Below, piece by piece: positions 1-13,100 of a DNA stretch of 64,000 bases (the stretch's first letter is position 1; every line of letters starts with the position of its first letter). The DNA is from Manis javanica. Its lineage: Eukaryota; Chordata; Mammalia; Pholidota; Manidae. Both the position numbers and the translations under genes were made by a program. The stretch lies in assembly GCF_040802235.1 (NCBI RefSeq), contig NC_133172.1, forward strand, positions 60,209,613 to 60,273,612. The letters are read 5' to 3'. The notes beneath the pieces were generated by a model. That model saw only the letters and a list, made by a program, of their open reading frames with translations, had not been told where the DNA came from and made no database searches.

Positions 1-429
1 TTAAATGCACACACGTGCTATATTATATTAAACCCTTCTTAAATGTGTATGATCTTGTACAAACAGAACCATGATCTTTAAAAAGTAATATATCAATTTA
101 ATAGTTTTGGGGGTTTTCAGGAAATGTCCCTATTCTGTAGACCCCTATCCTGTATCCCTGAGTTACCCCCCTAAGGAAGGTCCAACTGCAGGACCTTAGC
201 CCCAGGGTTTCAGCTCTGAGTTTAATCTTTACGGGTAGAATAGTGAATCTCAGGCTTTGATGAACCAGAACCACCCAGAGAACTTGGTAAAAATGAGAAG
301 GGTTTATCATCCTCAACACGCCTAGTAGCTCTGATACACACCAAAATTGGAGAACCAGTGGCATTGAAAAAATAGCAACCCCATGGGTTCCTGTTAGGGC
401 AAACAAAAAATATAGATTATGTTCAGGAG

Positions 430-690
430 GCAGAGAGATCTGCATTGGAACTACAGTTCTGCTGCGTAAAAGCTGTGTGTCATCTTGCAAACTACTGGCC
501 CACTCTGACCTTTGCTTCCTCATCTACCAAATGGGGGTGAGAATACTGACCCCCACCAGGTTGCTGCAGCAATGCTCCCCAGTAATGCCCATAAATCTTA
601 TTGGCATTCGCTCAGTGTGTTGTGTGCCCAGAACCACACCCAGTACCCAGCACATGAGATTCGCAGTAAATACTCAAAATGAGTGAGTGA
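430..690 (+). repeat. MIR SINE, sense
   Basis: The order of features matches MIR: a run resembling the tract with CTCATCTACCAAATGGGGGT near 520-540, then a degenerate end with CCCAGCACATGAG and GTAAATACTCAA near 646-677. The copy is old and diverged. Boundaries are approximate. Confidence 0.75.
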
Positions 691-1734
691 GCAGTGTGGT
701 CACATCAGAAACACATGCACGTGCGTACACCATGTACATCAGCCGAAAGTCTCTAACCAAAATGTCAATAGTGCTTATTTCTGCATGTAGATGAGGGGGA
801 TTTCAATCTTTGGGTCTTCTTTTTGCTTAACCATATTGCCTGAATTTTCAGCAGTGAGTGCAGGAGACCTAATGAGTGTGTCCTTAGGTAGGGGTTGAAG
901 CCAGCTACCCACTTGCCTACAGAACATGTTCCTTCAGGATTTCCAGATTCCTCCAGGGTTTTGATATGTTGTCTCTAGAATTAAAATGATTTTAGGAGAA
1001 ACAGGAACTAAATGATTTCTAAAAATAAGTGCCATTTCTTTTGATGCACCTGTTTCCTTGTTCTAATCACAGAAGAGTAACATAACAGGCCTAAACTGCT
1101 GTCCCTAGAAAGGCCTGCTTGCTAATGTCTAGAAACTTGAATTTCTGGAGAGTTCCACCACCCTGACTCACTGTGCCTAAAATATTTCTGCAAACATATA
1201 TGGCATATGTTGAATACCTGCTTTCCTTTTGGGAGTCATGCCAGGCAGAGGGTGCCAGGATGGCCAGGCCCCAATAAAACCCTGGTTGCTGAGTCCCTAA
1301 GGAGCTTCACAGCTCACTGCCAGGTAGTTAAGGGCACCCTGTGTGACACCCCTGGGAGAGGGCTCTGCAGGTGGGTGCCTGGCTCCCCAGGCCTGTGCCC
1401 CAGGCACCTCTTCCCTTTGCTGATCTTGTTCTGTGACCTTCCACTGTAACAGATCATGGCCATGAGTGTGACTATATTTTGTGTCCTGTAGGTCCTCCTA
1501 GTGAGTCACTGAATCTGGGGGTGGTCTTTGGGACCTTCAACACACAGACGAACACAACTAAGTCCCTTGTTGCCAGCATATATGAGGTCTGGGACCATGA
1601 AAGGGACATCTGGAGCAACATTTAGGTGGGAGTTGGGCTGGAGAGAGGGGTCTGTCGATGGGGAAGGGATGGACGAGCCTCTCAGGACAAAACTTTAGAA
1701 TTCTGGGTCACCCAGGATATGGGTCAAAGTATGT

Positions 1735-2330
1735 TAAAGAAGGCTTATATTTTCATCCATTCTCATTCATTCATTCATTCATTCAACAGCTGAGTGACTA
1801 CTCAGTGTGTGCCACGCACTCTTCCATGACAGAGAGTTGAACAAAATAGTTGAGGTCACTGTCCCGCCAAGCTTACGTGCTAAGCTGGGAGGCCGGCCCG
1901 GCCAGGAGACATGCCTGAGGCAGGGCGATGAGCAGCGGTCCCTGCAGGGAGCACAGACGCCTCAGCATCTGAGCTGAGATCTTGATGACGAGGAGACATA
2001 CAGGAAAAAGCCTAAGGTGATGGCGTTCCATGTGGCAAATGGAAAATCCTGAGACTGGAGTGAATTTGGTCTTTTCAGGGAACAAAAGGAAGACGCAAAT
2101 GTCTACAGCGTGGTGGGGGCAGGGTGAGGAAAGAGGTAGGAAATGAGGGTGGAGACTTGGGCCGGGCTTGGAGATACGGTCAGGGGTTGGGGTTTTATTC
2201 TGTGCTCAGCGGGATGTCATGAGGCGATTCTAAGCAAGAGTCTCACACAACATGACATAACATTGAAAATGATGTGCTCTTTGGAAACTGGACTGTAACT
2301 AGTACAATGGAGGCAATGAGTCAAGAGCAG
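1735..2330 (-). repeat. L2 LINE fragment, antisense
   Basis: The block begins with five ATTC units (about 1765-1790). It continues into text resembling the reverse complement of the L2 3' end, including TTTTATTCTGTGCTCAGCGG near 2195 and a following 'long-hand' stretch about lowered specific sequence typical of antisense L2. It is heavily diverged, so the exact edges are uncertain. Confidence 0.55.
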
Positions 2331-3780
2331 GGCCCTGGTCCCAGCAAAGAAGACCTGCTTCCTAGGAGGGACTCACGCCAAGCCCACGCAGCCCGCTGCA
2401 GGGATGGAAGGCCATCTCCTGAGAGGTGAGAAGCTGCTCATTGCTTGTTGTCATGGAGGGGTCTGAATGTCTACAGGGGCCACCAAGATGTGGTCCATGT
2501 GCCGCCAGGAGATGGCAGCTGCCCAGGAAGGGGATGGTCAGGACTGCAGTCTGGTAGAGCCTCATGCAGGGTAGCCACAGGATTCCACCAGGGGCTCCGG
2601 GATGCCTGGGAGAGGGGGTCCAGGGACGGCCGAGAGGTGTCAAAAATGCCTCCCCAGCTCCCAGCTGATTTTGAGCCACAGAAAGTCACAGCCCCATGTG
2701 AGGCTAGGCAAGCTTTGTCCCCATTTCCCCAACCTAGAGGGTCCTGCCCACCCCTGGGCAGCGGCTGTCCACATCTGCTGGCTGTGACATTGCCCCGTTC
2801 CTGGAAAAGCCTTCCTGTTTTTGATGCTGCTTTTATTGGCTCTGGTTTCCCTGGGAAGGGAGAAAATGCTGCCCACAGGCTCTGCACAAGCCCTGAACCC
2901 TAATGGGCTGCAGCTGTCCAGAACTGGGATTCTGGAACTCACTGGCCCTTCAATCTTTTCTGTATGTTTTGTCAGAAGATATGAAATGTGCCCTTTCCTT
3001 TACACTCAGAGCCACAGCTGCGGGAGTTATTTTAAAACAGTGTATTTCTGTCAGCTGGGAATTCTGTAACTTTCTAGTTCTGTTTTTAAATGAAGTGGTT
3101 GATCTGAACCACCCAAGCAGGTATTCAGCTCACAGGGGGCTCCCTGGGCTGGAATTAGGTGGTGAGCTGAGCACGCGCCCGTTTCCTGTCCCCCCCCCTC
3201 CCCCCACGTCGTGTTACGGGGCTGTTTGCTTCCCTCGACAGGAAGATTCCTTCCGTAGGAATATAAAATCACTCTGTGTTCCTACTTCCCTCGTTTTCCT
3301 TTTCCAGGTTCTCACAGTCTAGAGTATCCTTACTGATTCCTCTTTGAGGGTGAGCTGCGTTGGCTCATCTGTTGGTCTAAATAACCAAGCCTCCGTACGG
3401 TATGTGACCTCAGCCAGGACACTCCTGGGGGTTCCCTGTCCAGGGCTCATTCTAGACCAGGGCTTCGCTCACGGCAGTAGATCTACAAAGCCCTGGGGGT
3501 CGTGGACTGACTTCCTCTGACACCAGTCCCACCCCAAACCCCCTCCCCAAGGTAATCCACGCCACCAGTTTGTGACCAGCCACCCAGACCTCTCTGGATG
3601 CATTTACATATGTTCAAATACGCTCAAGGGCCAAAGGGCATCAGAAAGATATCCAATTTACTCTTTCTTCCAGATGGATGAGGAGCTGACACTGTTTATT
3701 GAACCCCCTACCCGCTCCAAACAATCCAGCATGCACTACATCAAAGAGTAAATTTTGAAGCATATACATGGGTGCGTGTG

Positions 3781-3802
3781 TATATATATATATATATATA
3801 TA
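3781..3802. repeat. (TA)n microsatellite
   Basis: Eleven TA units follow a short GTGCGTGTG lead-in, and an AT-rich tail (TTATTATTATATATAA) follows. It lies inside CDH13 intron 10. Confidence 0.9.
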
Positions 3803-4109
3803 ATTATTATTATATATAAAACACCTGTGTAGATGGGTAGATTGATATATCTCTAGTTTGCTAATACATCTATTAGGTATTTATATCTACATATCTGCAT
3901 CTGTAAAACTCGCCCACTTCTAGGGCGCTAACATATGACATTAATGCATTTGGCTGTTCCTGCACTAAAGCCACCTTTACTTTGTAACATTTTTAAGTCT
4001 GCAGTAAAAGGAAGGTCATGCGAACCCGTGTGGCTTTGGTGTGGATAATGAGCAAACGCGGAAGCCCCATATCACAGGAAGTGACCCCGAGAAACGTGCA
4101 GAAGGGACT

Positions 4110-4445
4110 CGTCAAATCTTTGGGTCTCCTCCCCCTGCCCACCGCTCCCAGGGCGCCTTGCGGGCCGAGCCCGGCAGCCCCTGGCTCTGGCATTCCTCCC
4201 CGGTCATTACCTGGGCCTGGCCTCCGGCCTGGCAGCTTCCTTGCCACGCCGCTGGCCCCCACTGATGGTGAGCCTGCCTCCGGGAGGGCTGCAGGACCCG
4301 AGCGTGGTCGGTGCCCCCAGTGCCACCTGGCCACGCTGCCTGATTCTGCTAATCAGCCTGCCCTGCATCGCCCAACCCCAACACCCCGCCGGAACAGGCT
4401 GCGCTCCGGCGAGCGTTCCAGCAGCGCCTGTAGACCGAAATGAGG
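4110..4445. other. GC-rich, CpG-dense intronic block
   Basis: About two dozen CpG dinucleotides occur in roughly 320 bases, in contrast with the AT-rich, CpG-poor flanks. Overlapping open frames exist on both strands (for example 141 codons at 4018-4443), as expected from GC-rich DNA with few stop codons. No family is recognised. It may be a small intragenic CpG island or a conserved regulatory element of CDH13; this is inference only. Confidence 0.5.
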
Positions 4446-5619
4446 TCTGTTGTTAATTCGATTTTTCTTCTCCTATAACAAGCAAGGTTCACATTACAGA
4501 TAAATTGCCCAGGAATTCCAATTTAACAAGGCATATGCATTTTTTCAGGCCTACAAGCATGGAAAACATCCCGCATGCTGGTATTTTTTATACCAAAAGG
4601 TTCATTAAGATGACAGCTTTGAAAATGTCAGGAATTCACATGCAGTGGCTGGCCAGTTGGTCAAAGGGCTGATTTGACCAGGAAGAAGAAGAGAAGGGTG
4701 TCTGGCAGGCTCCATCCAGCTCTTCCCCCCTCTGGGGTAGAATACAGGATCACACCCACATTCGGGGCCTTCCCCCCAGCTCTGAGTTAGGCTTACATGG
4801 GCGCAGTGTGACCGGGCGCTGGGCTCAGCATATGCAGCACCCTGTCTTTCCCTGTCCGTGGCTGTGATTCTTAGTAGAAGCAGCAAGCTGACATCAAGGA
4901 GATTTAGGGTACAGGGGTGCCTCCCCAAGGTCTCGGATGGGAAGGACACCAAACAAAATAAATAAGCCAACAGAGGGAAACAGAATACAAGAGCCCTGCA
5001 AAAACACGGTGGGACAGCACAGCGATTTAATTCCTGGTGATCTTTTAAGGAAGAAAAATAGCGAAATGCTCTCCTGGAAACCCCCAAGCCCTTGTTTTCA
5101 CTGGGAACGTGATGCGTGGCCTAACTGTGCTGGGCACTGTTCTTAGGGGACAGCTTCCGCGCGGATGTCTGTGTCTGGCTGCGTATGACTCCGCCTCACG
5201 CAGGAAAAGCCGCCGACTGTCCCACCACGAGGCCAACTATACGACAGAGGGAGAAACGGAGGGCATCGCTTCTTTGCCGACACGCAAGCTGGGTTCTTTA
5301 ATTCCGTTTTTATTTATATTCCAACCCTGCGTTAAGCCATCAGGGAATAAAATACGGTCCATTTAAATTTTTCATTATTTCAAATGTGTTGAGCCACCAC
5401 CAATCACTCCTGGATCAACTGTGAACTTGTTACCTGGTAAGATGGAAAACAAAGACTGCCTGTCTGCATTTTCCATATCCATGATTGCTGCAACTGAAAG
5501 AGAAAGGGTGCGATAACACGTGCTGGGCAGCCACTCAGTTCCAGGCATGGTACATAGCCTTGGGGATACAGAATAGCCAGCAGCTGGTGCAGGGCACAAA
5601 CAACAAGCCGTATCCTGGC

Positions 5620-5770
5620 TCAGGGCCAGTGCCTGCAATCCAGCACAACTGTGTTGTATTCCAGCTCTGCCACTCCTTAGCTGTGCAGCTTTTGACACAT
5701 TGCTAAGCCTCTCTGGATCTTGGTTATCTCATCTTTCAAACAGGGATGCTACCAAGTTCATCTGGTTGTC
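5620..5770 (+). repeat. MIR SINE, sense
   Basis: The segment reads like the MIR core: a 'ccagctctgccactccttagctgtg' type stretch (5662-5687), then a 'taagcctctctggatcttgg' type stretch (5703-5723), then the degraded 'cagggatgctac' part. It is diverged and truncated at both ends. Confidence 0.7.
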
Positions 5771-6369
5771 AAGAACCACAAAATAAATGTGGCGCAGATT
5801 ATGGCATGTTTAACACAGAGCCAGACACAAAAAGCATGCGGCAGAGGAGCCGACTTTAACCTCATCCTGACATTGAGAAGCTCGGAGTTGGGTGAACGCA
5901 GCAGACCGACCAGGGCCTCTATTATGCACAAACAGACATTGTGATCTATGCACTTGCCCAGCAAAGACCTAGAGGGAGTGACTAATTCTGAGGAACTCAT
6001 ACAGGGTGACGGAGAGAAGACATTTCATCCGGGTCTTAGAAGATAATAGAAGTTTGCAAGTGGAAGCATAAATTGCTATCAAATCAGTTTTTAAAGTAGT
6101 TCCTTCTTATGAGTTATACATTTCTTCTGTTTTTAAGAAATATGGAAGTGATAACTGAGGAGGCAAGGAGTATGGGAAAACCTACCTTTTCTCTCATCCA
6201 TCCTGTTCACTGTTTGTTTGACTTCAGGGCTCCACTGGGTTGGATAGTTCCAAAACATTCTGGAATGGTGTGGATCACATAAAAAGAGGGCACGCCGGAC
6301 CTGGCCCCAGCGGGCCACCTGAGAACTGCACAGCAGCACGCCACAAGGAGCCACACACTTCCTTATCAG

Positions 6370-6530
6370 GGCCTCACTTTACCTCCCCCGTGAGGTCACC
6401 AGGATCATCCCGCCCCACAGAGGAGGGACAGGAAACACAGCAATAGCTCGCCCAAGGCCACAGAGTCAGAACCCAGGTCCTTTTCCCTCTGAAGCTCACG
6501 CTTTTAGCTCTCATGTGGCACTGCCAGTGT
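6370..6530 (-). repeat. MIR SINE, antisense
   Basis: The order is that of reverse-complement MIR: CCCCACAGAGGAGGGACAGG, then AGCTCGCCCAAGGCCACAGA, then CAGAACCCAGGTCC. Boundaries are approximate. Confidence 0.65.
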
Positions 6531-6714
6531 GTGCTGTGGGGCATATAGCCAGGGCAGAGGGTAAGAGCTGCTTCCTGGCACCAGCCAGCCCAGGGCCAGA
6601 CCCGACGTTGCCAGCGGCCCTGGTGAAGTTCTCTCTGACTGTCATGGTTTTGGGTTTTGTTGTTTTTTTGCACTGCATGTGAGACGCATCCCAGGTGTAA
6701 AAGAACCTGAACTA

Positions 6715-6860
6715 TACATGGGCTCAGGAGACAGACTGTGACCTCTGCCTGTGTGAGAACTGGGCAGGTAAGATCTCCCTCCTCACAGGCTTGTCATGAA
6801 GAATAAAGGAGGCATGTGTACAAAATATTTAACACAGAGAAGGCCCAGAGTCCATTACTT
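6715..6860 (+). repeat. MIR SINE, sense
   Basis: This is a degraded MIR with GACCTCTGCCTGTGTGAG near 6741, the CTCCTCACAGGCTTGTCATG core and a tail with AATATTTAACACAGAGAAGG. It ends about 150 bases before the CDH13 exon at 7012. Confidence 0.55.
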
Positions 6861-7011
6861 TCTGAATGCGCAAGTCTAACCGCAATGATGTTTGGGGATT
6901 TGTATTAAGAATCACCTGACACCTTGCATGGGAGCTTGTGCTCAGCACTCAGTGAATGTTTCAGGAATACACTGTGAACGTAATGTGATGTTGCTGGGGA
7001 TTTTTTTTCAG

Positions 7012-7154
7012 GTATTCTGTCTACAAGGACCCAGCAGGCTGGCTGAATATAAACCCCATCAATGGCACTGTTGACACCACAGCCGTGCTGGACCGTGAGT
7101 CGCCCTTCGTCCACAACAGCGTGTACACTGCCCTCTTCCTGGCAATCGACAGCG
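7012..7154 (+). CDS. CDH13: CDH13 exon 11 (EC4 part)
   Basis: The exon is 143 bases, flanked by TTTTTTTTCAG and GTGAGT. It starts with the third base of a codon and ends with the first base of a Gly codon. The frame reads [19 protein letters not shown] and continues through [10 protein letters not shown] to FLAIDS. The DRE motif contributes to calcium binding at the EC4-EC5 boundary in cadherins. NPINGT contains a possible N-glycosylation sequon (NGT). Confidence 0.96.
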
Positions 7155-10100
7155 GTGAGTAATTTTTCAAACTCCATCAAGTGTATACTTTTTAGTTATA
7201 GATACATTTTCACATCTTTACATTTCTTCTGACACTCCTAGAGGTGTCCTTGGGAAGAATGTAAATATGTGGGGGCAGGGAGAGCAAATGTTTAAATACA
7301 CAGAGAGCAGTAATGTCCCCAAGTTCTGGAATTCTCGGGCCTTTGCTCAGTTACTGGTCAGAGCAGTGAGCTCACTGGGCTGCATCTCAAGCAGGCACCC
7401 AGGCTTCCACTGGAAAACTACAGCTACGTCCTTCATCTTGCGCGATGCTCTCCTTGGCTGGGAGCGTTCTCTTACTTAATGCGGGTGAAAGAGAGTCCAA
7501 AAGGGCATCACCGAACCTGACAATGGAATTGTGCTCCCAGCTTTTATCCTGATATGTCAACGGACTACCACGGGAAGGCATCGGGGGCTCCCAGCGAGCA
7601 CCTTCATGATCACAAACCAGTTGCTGTCATTCAAAAGCTAATAATGCAACATCCACAGGCCAGACTCTATTTTAGATGCTGGAGATACAGCAGCAAACAA
7701 AATGACTGTCCCCAAGAAGCTGACACATTCATGGAGAAGGGAAGAAAATGGAGTAAAACACGTAATAATGCTTTTTGGAAAAAAAAATATATACTCTTTA
7801 TGTATGAAACAGGGAAACCAGTAAAAGAGGTAGCCAATGAAAGGGTGCTACAGGTTTAAGGAGGTGGTGCTGGGAACTCAGTATTTGAGAAGAAGTGTGA
7901 AGGACCTGGGGGCGGGAGCCCTGAAGTTAGGGAAGAACAAGAAGGCTGGGGGCTCGGGGACCAGGGGCAGGACACGAAGGGAATGGGAGTGTGGGCCCCC
8001 AAGGCCCTCACGGCCTTTACTCTGTGTGAAATGGGACACCACTGCTGAGTTCTGAGTAGAGTTCAGTGTGTCATATCATCTGCCACTCTGTTGAGATCAA
8101 ACAGGGGACAAGGACAGAGGAAGGGAGACCTCTTGGGAGACAGATGCCCATCTAGGCAACATGGTGGCTTGGACCAATAACGGGAAGGAGAGGGGATGAG
8201 AAAGGATCAGATTCTTGAGATTGTCTATGTATTTTGGATGCAACACTAGTAGACTCTGCCACTGGCTGAGACAGGGGAGTCAGAGTTGGTTGGGGGGTAT
8301 GTCAAGCTGAGATGTCCACTAGGTCAGTCACACAGGAAGTTTTGTTCTCCCTATTATTCCTAAAAGCCAGCTGCTCATAACTGAAGGTTTCAGTTTTGAG
8401 TACTATTTATCGGAATGAATTCAGGACTCTTTATATGTTTCCTTTGTCATACTCAGTAACCGGTGAACTATGAACCCTAACACCCCATCTCTATATGCTG
8501 GGTGCTCACGGACAAACAAGGTAAAAGCGCACATCTAAGAGGTGATCCATGGGCCATACAATGGGCAGAGAGAGCTTCACAATGAAGTCAACCTTTGAGT
8601 TTGGCCCAGAAACACAGGCAGGATTTGGATATGCGGCAGGGCCAGCGGGTGGAGGTGCCAGAGAGCACAGAGCAGAGGAATGACGGCTAGAAGGGAGCAC
8701 AGTGTGGGAGGTAAGAAACAGAAAGAGAAGAGCTGCATCCACCGAGTGAACGTGCAGAGGTCCGCTTGGATGTATGTGGGGAGGTCGTCTCTTCAAAGCA
8801 TCTCAAAATCCACATGAGTCACATGACAGAGCAGGCAACCAGCAGGTCCCATAGTTCTTCAGGAGGAAATAGACATGATGAAATTGCACGTAGACATTCA
8901 TCAACAGAAAGCTGGACCAGACACTGCATGGTCTTGGAGCCTCAGAGATGCTCAGTGAACCAATGAGTGACTTGGGACATTAGGCCAGTTAGCAGAAGAT
9001 CACCACCAAATGCCACACTGTTCTGATGGAGCTAAGCCCAGAGGAGCCCCCTGTCCAGCCTCAGGAGTGGTCAGGGGAGCTTCTTGGTTGGGAGGGTCTC
9101 TAAACTGAGTGATGGAAGGTAAGTTGAGAAAACACAAGGCTTTCTAATCATGGACTGAAAGACCGTGGCTGTGTGGGGCACTGCGAAGTTGGTCGGCACT
9201 ACTGGAGGCTCGCGTGGCAGGCTTCACATGTGTCAAGGTAAAGGCAGAGAAGTGGGCAGGCACCCAAATACTCTGAGGCTGAAGCTCGGTCTTGTGTTGA
9301 ATGCCCAGCTCCTACTACGGTGCCTGATTTAGACATGTGCTCACGTATCTGTGGAATAAGTCATGAAATGCTCTGTGAGCTATGCCAAGGAATTTCATTT
9401 GGTTATGTGGCTTACTTGCCTCCAGAGCAAACTTTGTGCTTAGAAAGAAAACTCCTGTGCAGAAAATGGATCAGAGGATGAGGATGCATGAGGTAGAGAG
9501 GCATTAGGGAGCTGTGGCAAGAATCAAGGTAAGAAGCGTGGGCCTGAACTTCATTCAGGTGGAGGAACTATAGTCAGGAAATACGTGGAGGTCCATAGCA
9601 GGTGTTTTAGCTGAAGCAGCCAGCATATGCCTGGTAGCAATAGACACGGACCAGGAAGGATGAATCCAGGAAACACTGGAATGGAAGAAACAAAGCTTTG
9701 AAAAAGAATACATATTCAGTGTGAACTACACAAAGGTGATATTATGATTTCTAGTCCAGAAACCAGGAATGATTCTATTGACAGAAGCAGAACTCCTTTC
9801 AAAGAATTGTTCCCAGGTTGTCCTATGGGATGGCTGTTGGGATGACGTCCCATGAGAAGCTGACAACATGGGACTGGAAGAGAAGTAAGGAGATTTCTCA
9901 GAGAGTCGCCCATGCTAGAGAGGTGGGAGCCATCGGGACAGATGAGCTTTGAAGAAGGAACAGGTCCTTCCTAGGCAGGAGTGCTGAGGGCATAAACATG
10001 GATGACAATAAGCCAAGAACATTTGCAGTGCTGTTCAAATGATAAGTGTCAATTATAGATCAGTCAAAGTGAGGGTTTTCGAGGTCTATACTACACAAAA

Positions 10101-13100
10101 GTATCTGTACTTACAGAGAAAATTCTCAGATAAGAACACCACGAAGGAAGGTTGAAATACAACAGATAGTAGTGTAGTTGTCATGGACTTAATGAAATAC
10201 TTTATGCAATTAATCGTCACAAAAACAAAACCGCCTAGAAAGGAAGTACATTTTAATTTTGCCAGAAATGAGAGCCTTCTCTCCTGGTGTAACCCGGCAA
10301 ACGACTCAGAGGATCGGTGTCTCCTTCTACAAAATAAGGAAGATAATTCCTACTGACAAGGTTTTTGTGAGAAGTGAGACAGTAAAGGGCTGTGCCATCT
10401 ACACGCCCCATCACAAGTCATATTAAACGTTCAATAAATGTTACTCCCACGCCAGTGGGGTTCTAGAGAGGAAAGAATGGAGTCAAGAATGGTTCTCAAA
10501 AAGAATACGGTTGGAGAACTACTTCTTGCCTAACTCTGTTAATACTAATATCAGACAAGTAAATTCAAAATCTGGTGTCACAGATGTTTCCAAAGACGGA
10601 AATGTCCCTAATGATGTTAACAGTAAATAGAAAGCAGGTTGGCATTAATATACAGAGCCACCATTAGAGATGATAATCATGAACAAGGCTCAAAGCCTTA
10701 GAGCAAAAGGGAGCCTAAATTTAAGAAGACCTCATCATCAGAGTGACTTTGCTTAAAGTCTCCTTTTTGTCACTCGCTGAAAACTTATCTCCAGGCATTA
10801 TGTTTACTCAGGGAAAACCAACACTCACCTATTAGATCAAAGTTAATAGTCTAACCAATGTCTCATTTTTATACAAAGTAAACATTTCCTTTTATTAATT
10901 TTACAGAAATTCAATGTATCTGGTAGAATAAATAAGGATTTTTTGTCATGTAACACTAGGAAAGCAAAGCAAAATAAATTTATTTTCTCCAAACAAGGAG
11001 TCACTCAGGAATTTATGACAAAGCATGTTGATAAACTATGTGGCTGAGGGAAATTCCAGGTAGACTCATATCGCCACTACACAAACTAGAAAAACCTAGT
11101 TAGATTACAAAAGTCTTAATTTTTTTAAAGGCGTCAGATGGCTGCAGAGCAGAGCTGGCTAAACTGGGTGTACATACAAAAATAACATACTGTGACCTCT
11201 CTCACACCCACATATAATGAGCAGTTCTAAATATATTATAGATCAAAATACAGAAGGTGAAATATTATGTCTTTCAGAGAAGAACATAGGAAAACATTGA
11301 TTCGTTGGTGTAGGCAGAAATTTTTTTAAAACAGGACACAACAATCCTAACCACAAAAAGGGAAAAGTGATAGATTATATTAAAATTAAGGCCTTTGGTT
11401 CATCACATGATATACCATGAGGGAAGTAAAAAAGTAACCCCACCAAGTAGAAGATATTTATAATACAAAGAAATCCTGTCATCACAAAAGACACAACTCA
11501 AGAGAAGAATGGGTAGGGAATCGGTTAAGACACTTCACAACAGAGGCCACACAAATGCCAGCAAACATATGAAGAGATACTCAACTTCATTAATCAAGGA
11601 AATAAAACTCATGCAAATATAAATTAAAGTACAAATTAATCAAGGGAATGCAGTGACATGCAGGACAGCAACATACCTCCAATCGCCGAACTATAAAAAG
11701 ATGGAAAATGCCAACCACTGGCAAGGATGTGAGGTAACTGGGACTCTCATATCCAGCTGGTACACGTATAATTCATTACAACCACTGTGGAATCTCAAAG
11801 TATCAACTGAGTCCAAACATATGTGTACCCTATGACCCAGGAATTACACACCTAGCTATATAGCCAAAAGAAATATGCATATGTGCTCACCAAAGTGCAT
11901 GCGCCAGACTGTTAATAACAGCACTATTCCTAATAGCCCCAAAGTGGAAACTACCCAAATGCCCACTCCAAGTAGAACAAATACAGTATTACATTGACAC
12001 AGTTGAGAATACGACATTGAGAATGAATGATCCGCAGCTGTGCACAACAGCATGAATCTCCCAAACGTGATATTGAGCAGAAGAAAGCTGAAATAGAAGA
12101 TCACACGCGGAGTGATTCCATTTATTTAAAGCCCAAACACAGGCAAAGCCCATCATCGGCTGCATTGCCTTGTTGACAGGTTTCTTGAGCTTGTAACATT
12201 GGGCTACAGAGTGTGTTCAGATTGCTAAGATTCTTCAGCATCTCTATTTATGGAAACATGAACGTTTCTATATTTCAATAAAAACTTAGTGAGAAAAAAT
12301 AACATGACTACCTAGAGCACAGATACCTGGTCACTATGCCTTCCCCAGGACGGCATGCATGTATTCTCTGTGCACCAGTTTACCCAAGGGGTAGACAGTA
12401 GACTTTCAGCATCTTATCACTGGAAGGAAGGACAATCCTCAGCTGCTGACTGGCCAGTGCAGCTGGGAAATACAGGCTGTAGGGCATCTGCAGCGAGGAC
12501 CACACAAGCATCCGCCCTGCAGGCCCCGCAATAACTTGGCAGAAGGAATAAGTGGCACCATCTTACTTGCTACACAAGCTCTACTTTCTCAGTTCAGAAC
12601 AGGGTACATCAGCACCAGAATTTTCTTGCTTTTTTAAAGTTTCTTATTGAAATGTAGTGGACATAATATTATAGTTTCAGGTGTACAGGAAAATTTTCCT
12701 TTAGGTACCTCTTGGAGCCTAGAAACTGTGAGATCAGAATGAAGGAGTGAAAAAAAAAAAGACACTTGGAAGCGGGGCTGGAAACCCATTCTGAGGTTAA
12801 CAGCACCAAAAAAGCTCTTTGGACTATTTGCCTGGTGCTTCAAAGTTAGTCTACATAGATTCTAGAATCATGCTTCATACAATAATGATGATGCCCACAT
12901 CACCGGTGATCTGAGGAGGAATAAGCCCTTCAGTCCCTCCCTATGGATAGAGGCTAGATTGTAACCCACAGAACTCTCAAGAAGGCACTCTTTGTAAATT
13001 GTTACCGATTTTAATGAACCACAAATTACCTAACAACATTGTCTCATTATAACTGAAATGCTTTTGTTGTGCTAAAGCAGGACTAGCTGTAGTTACACCA

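Larger units (their letters stand above)
1..7011 (+). other. CDH13: CDH13 intron 10, 3' part
   Basis: This is intronic sequence ending in a run of eight T and CAG at 7001-7011, a normal U2-type acceptor. The intron number follows the human 14-exon gene and is inferred. No coding exon was recognised. The stretch holds MIR copies, an antisense L2 fragment, a (TA)n tract and a GC-rich block, each listed separately. The open reading frames here are short and look like chance or repeat-derived frames. Confidence 0.85.
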
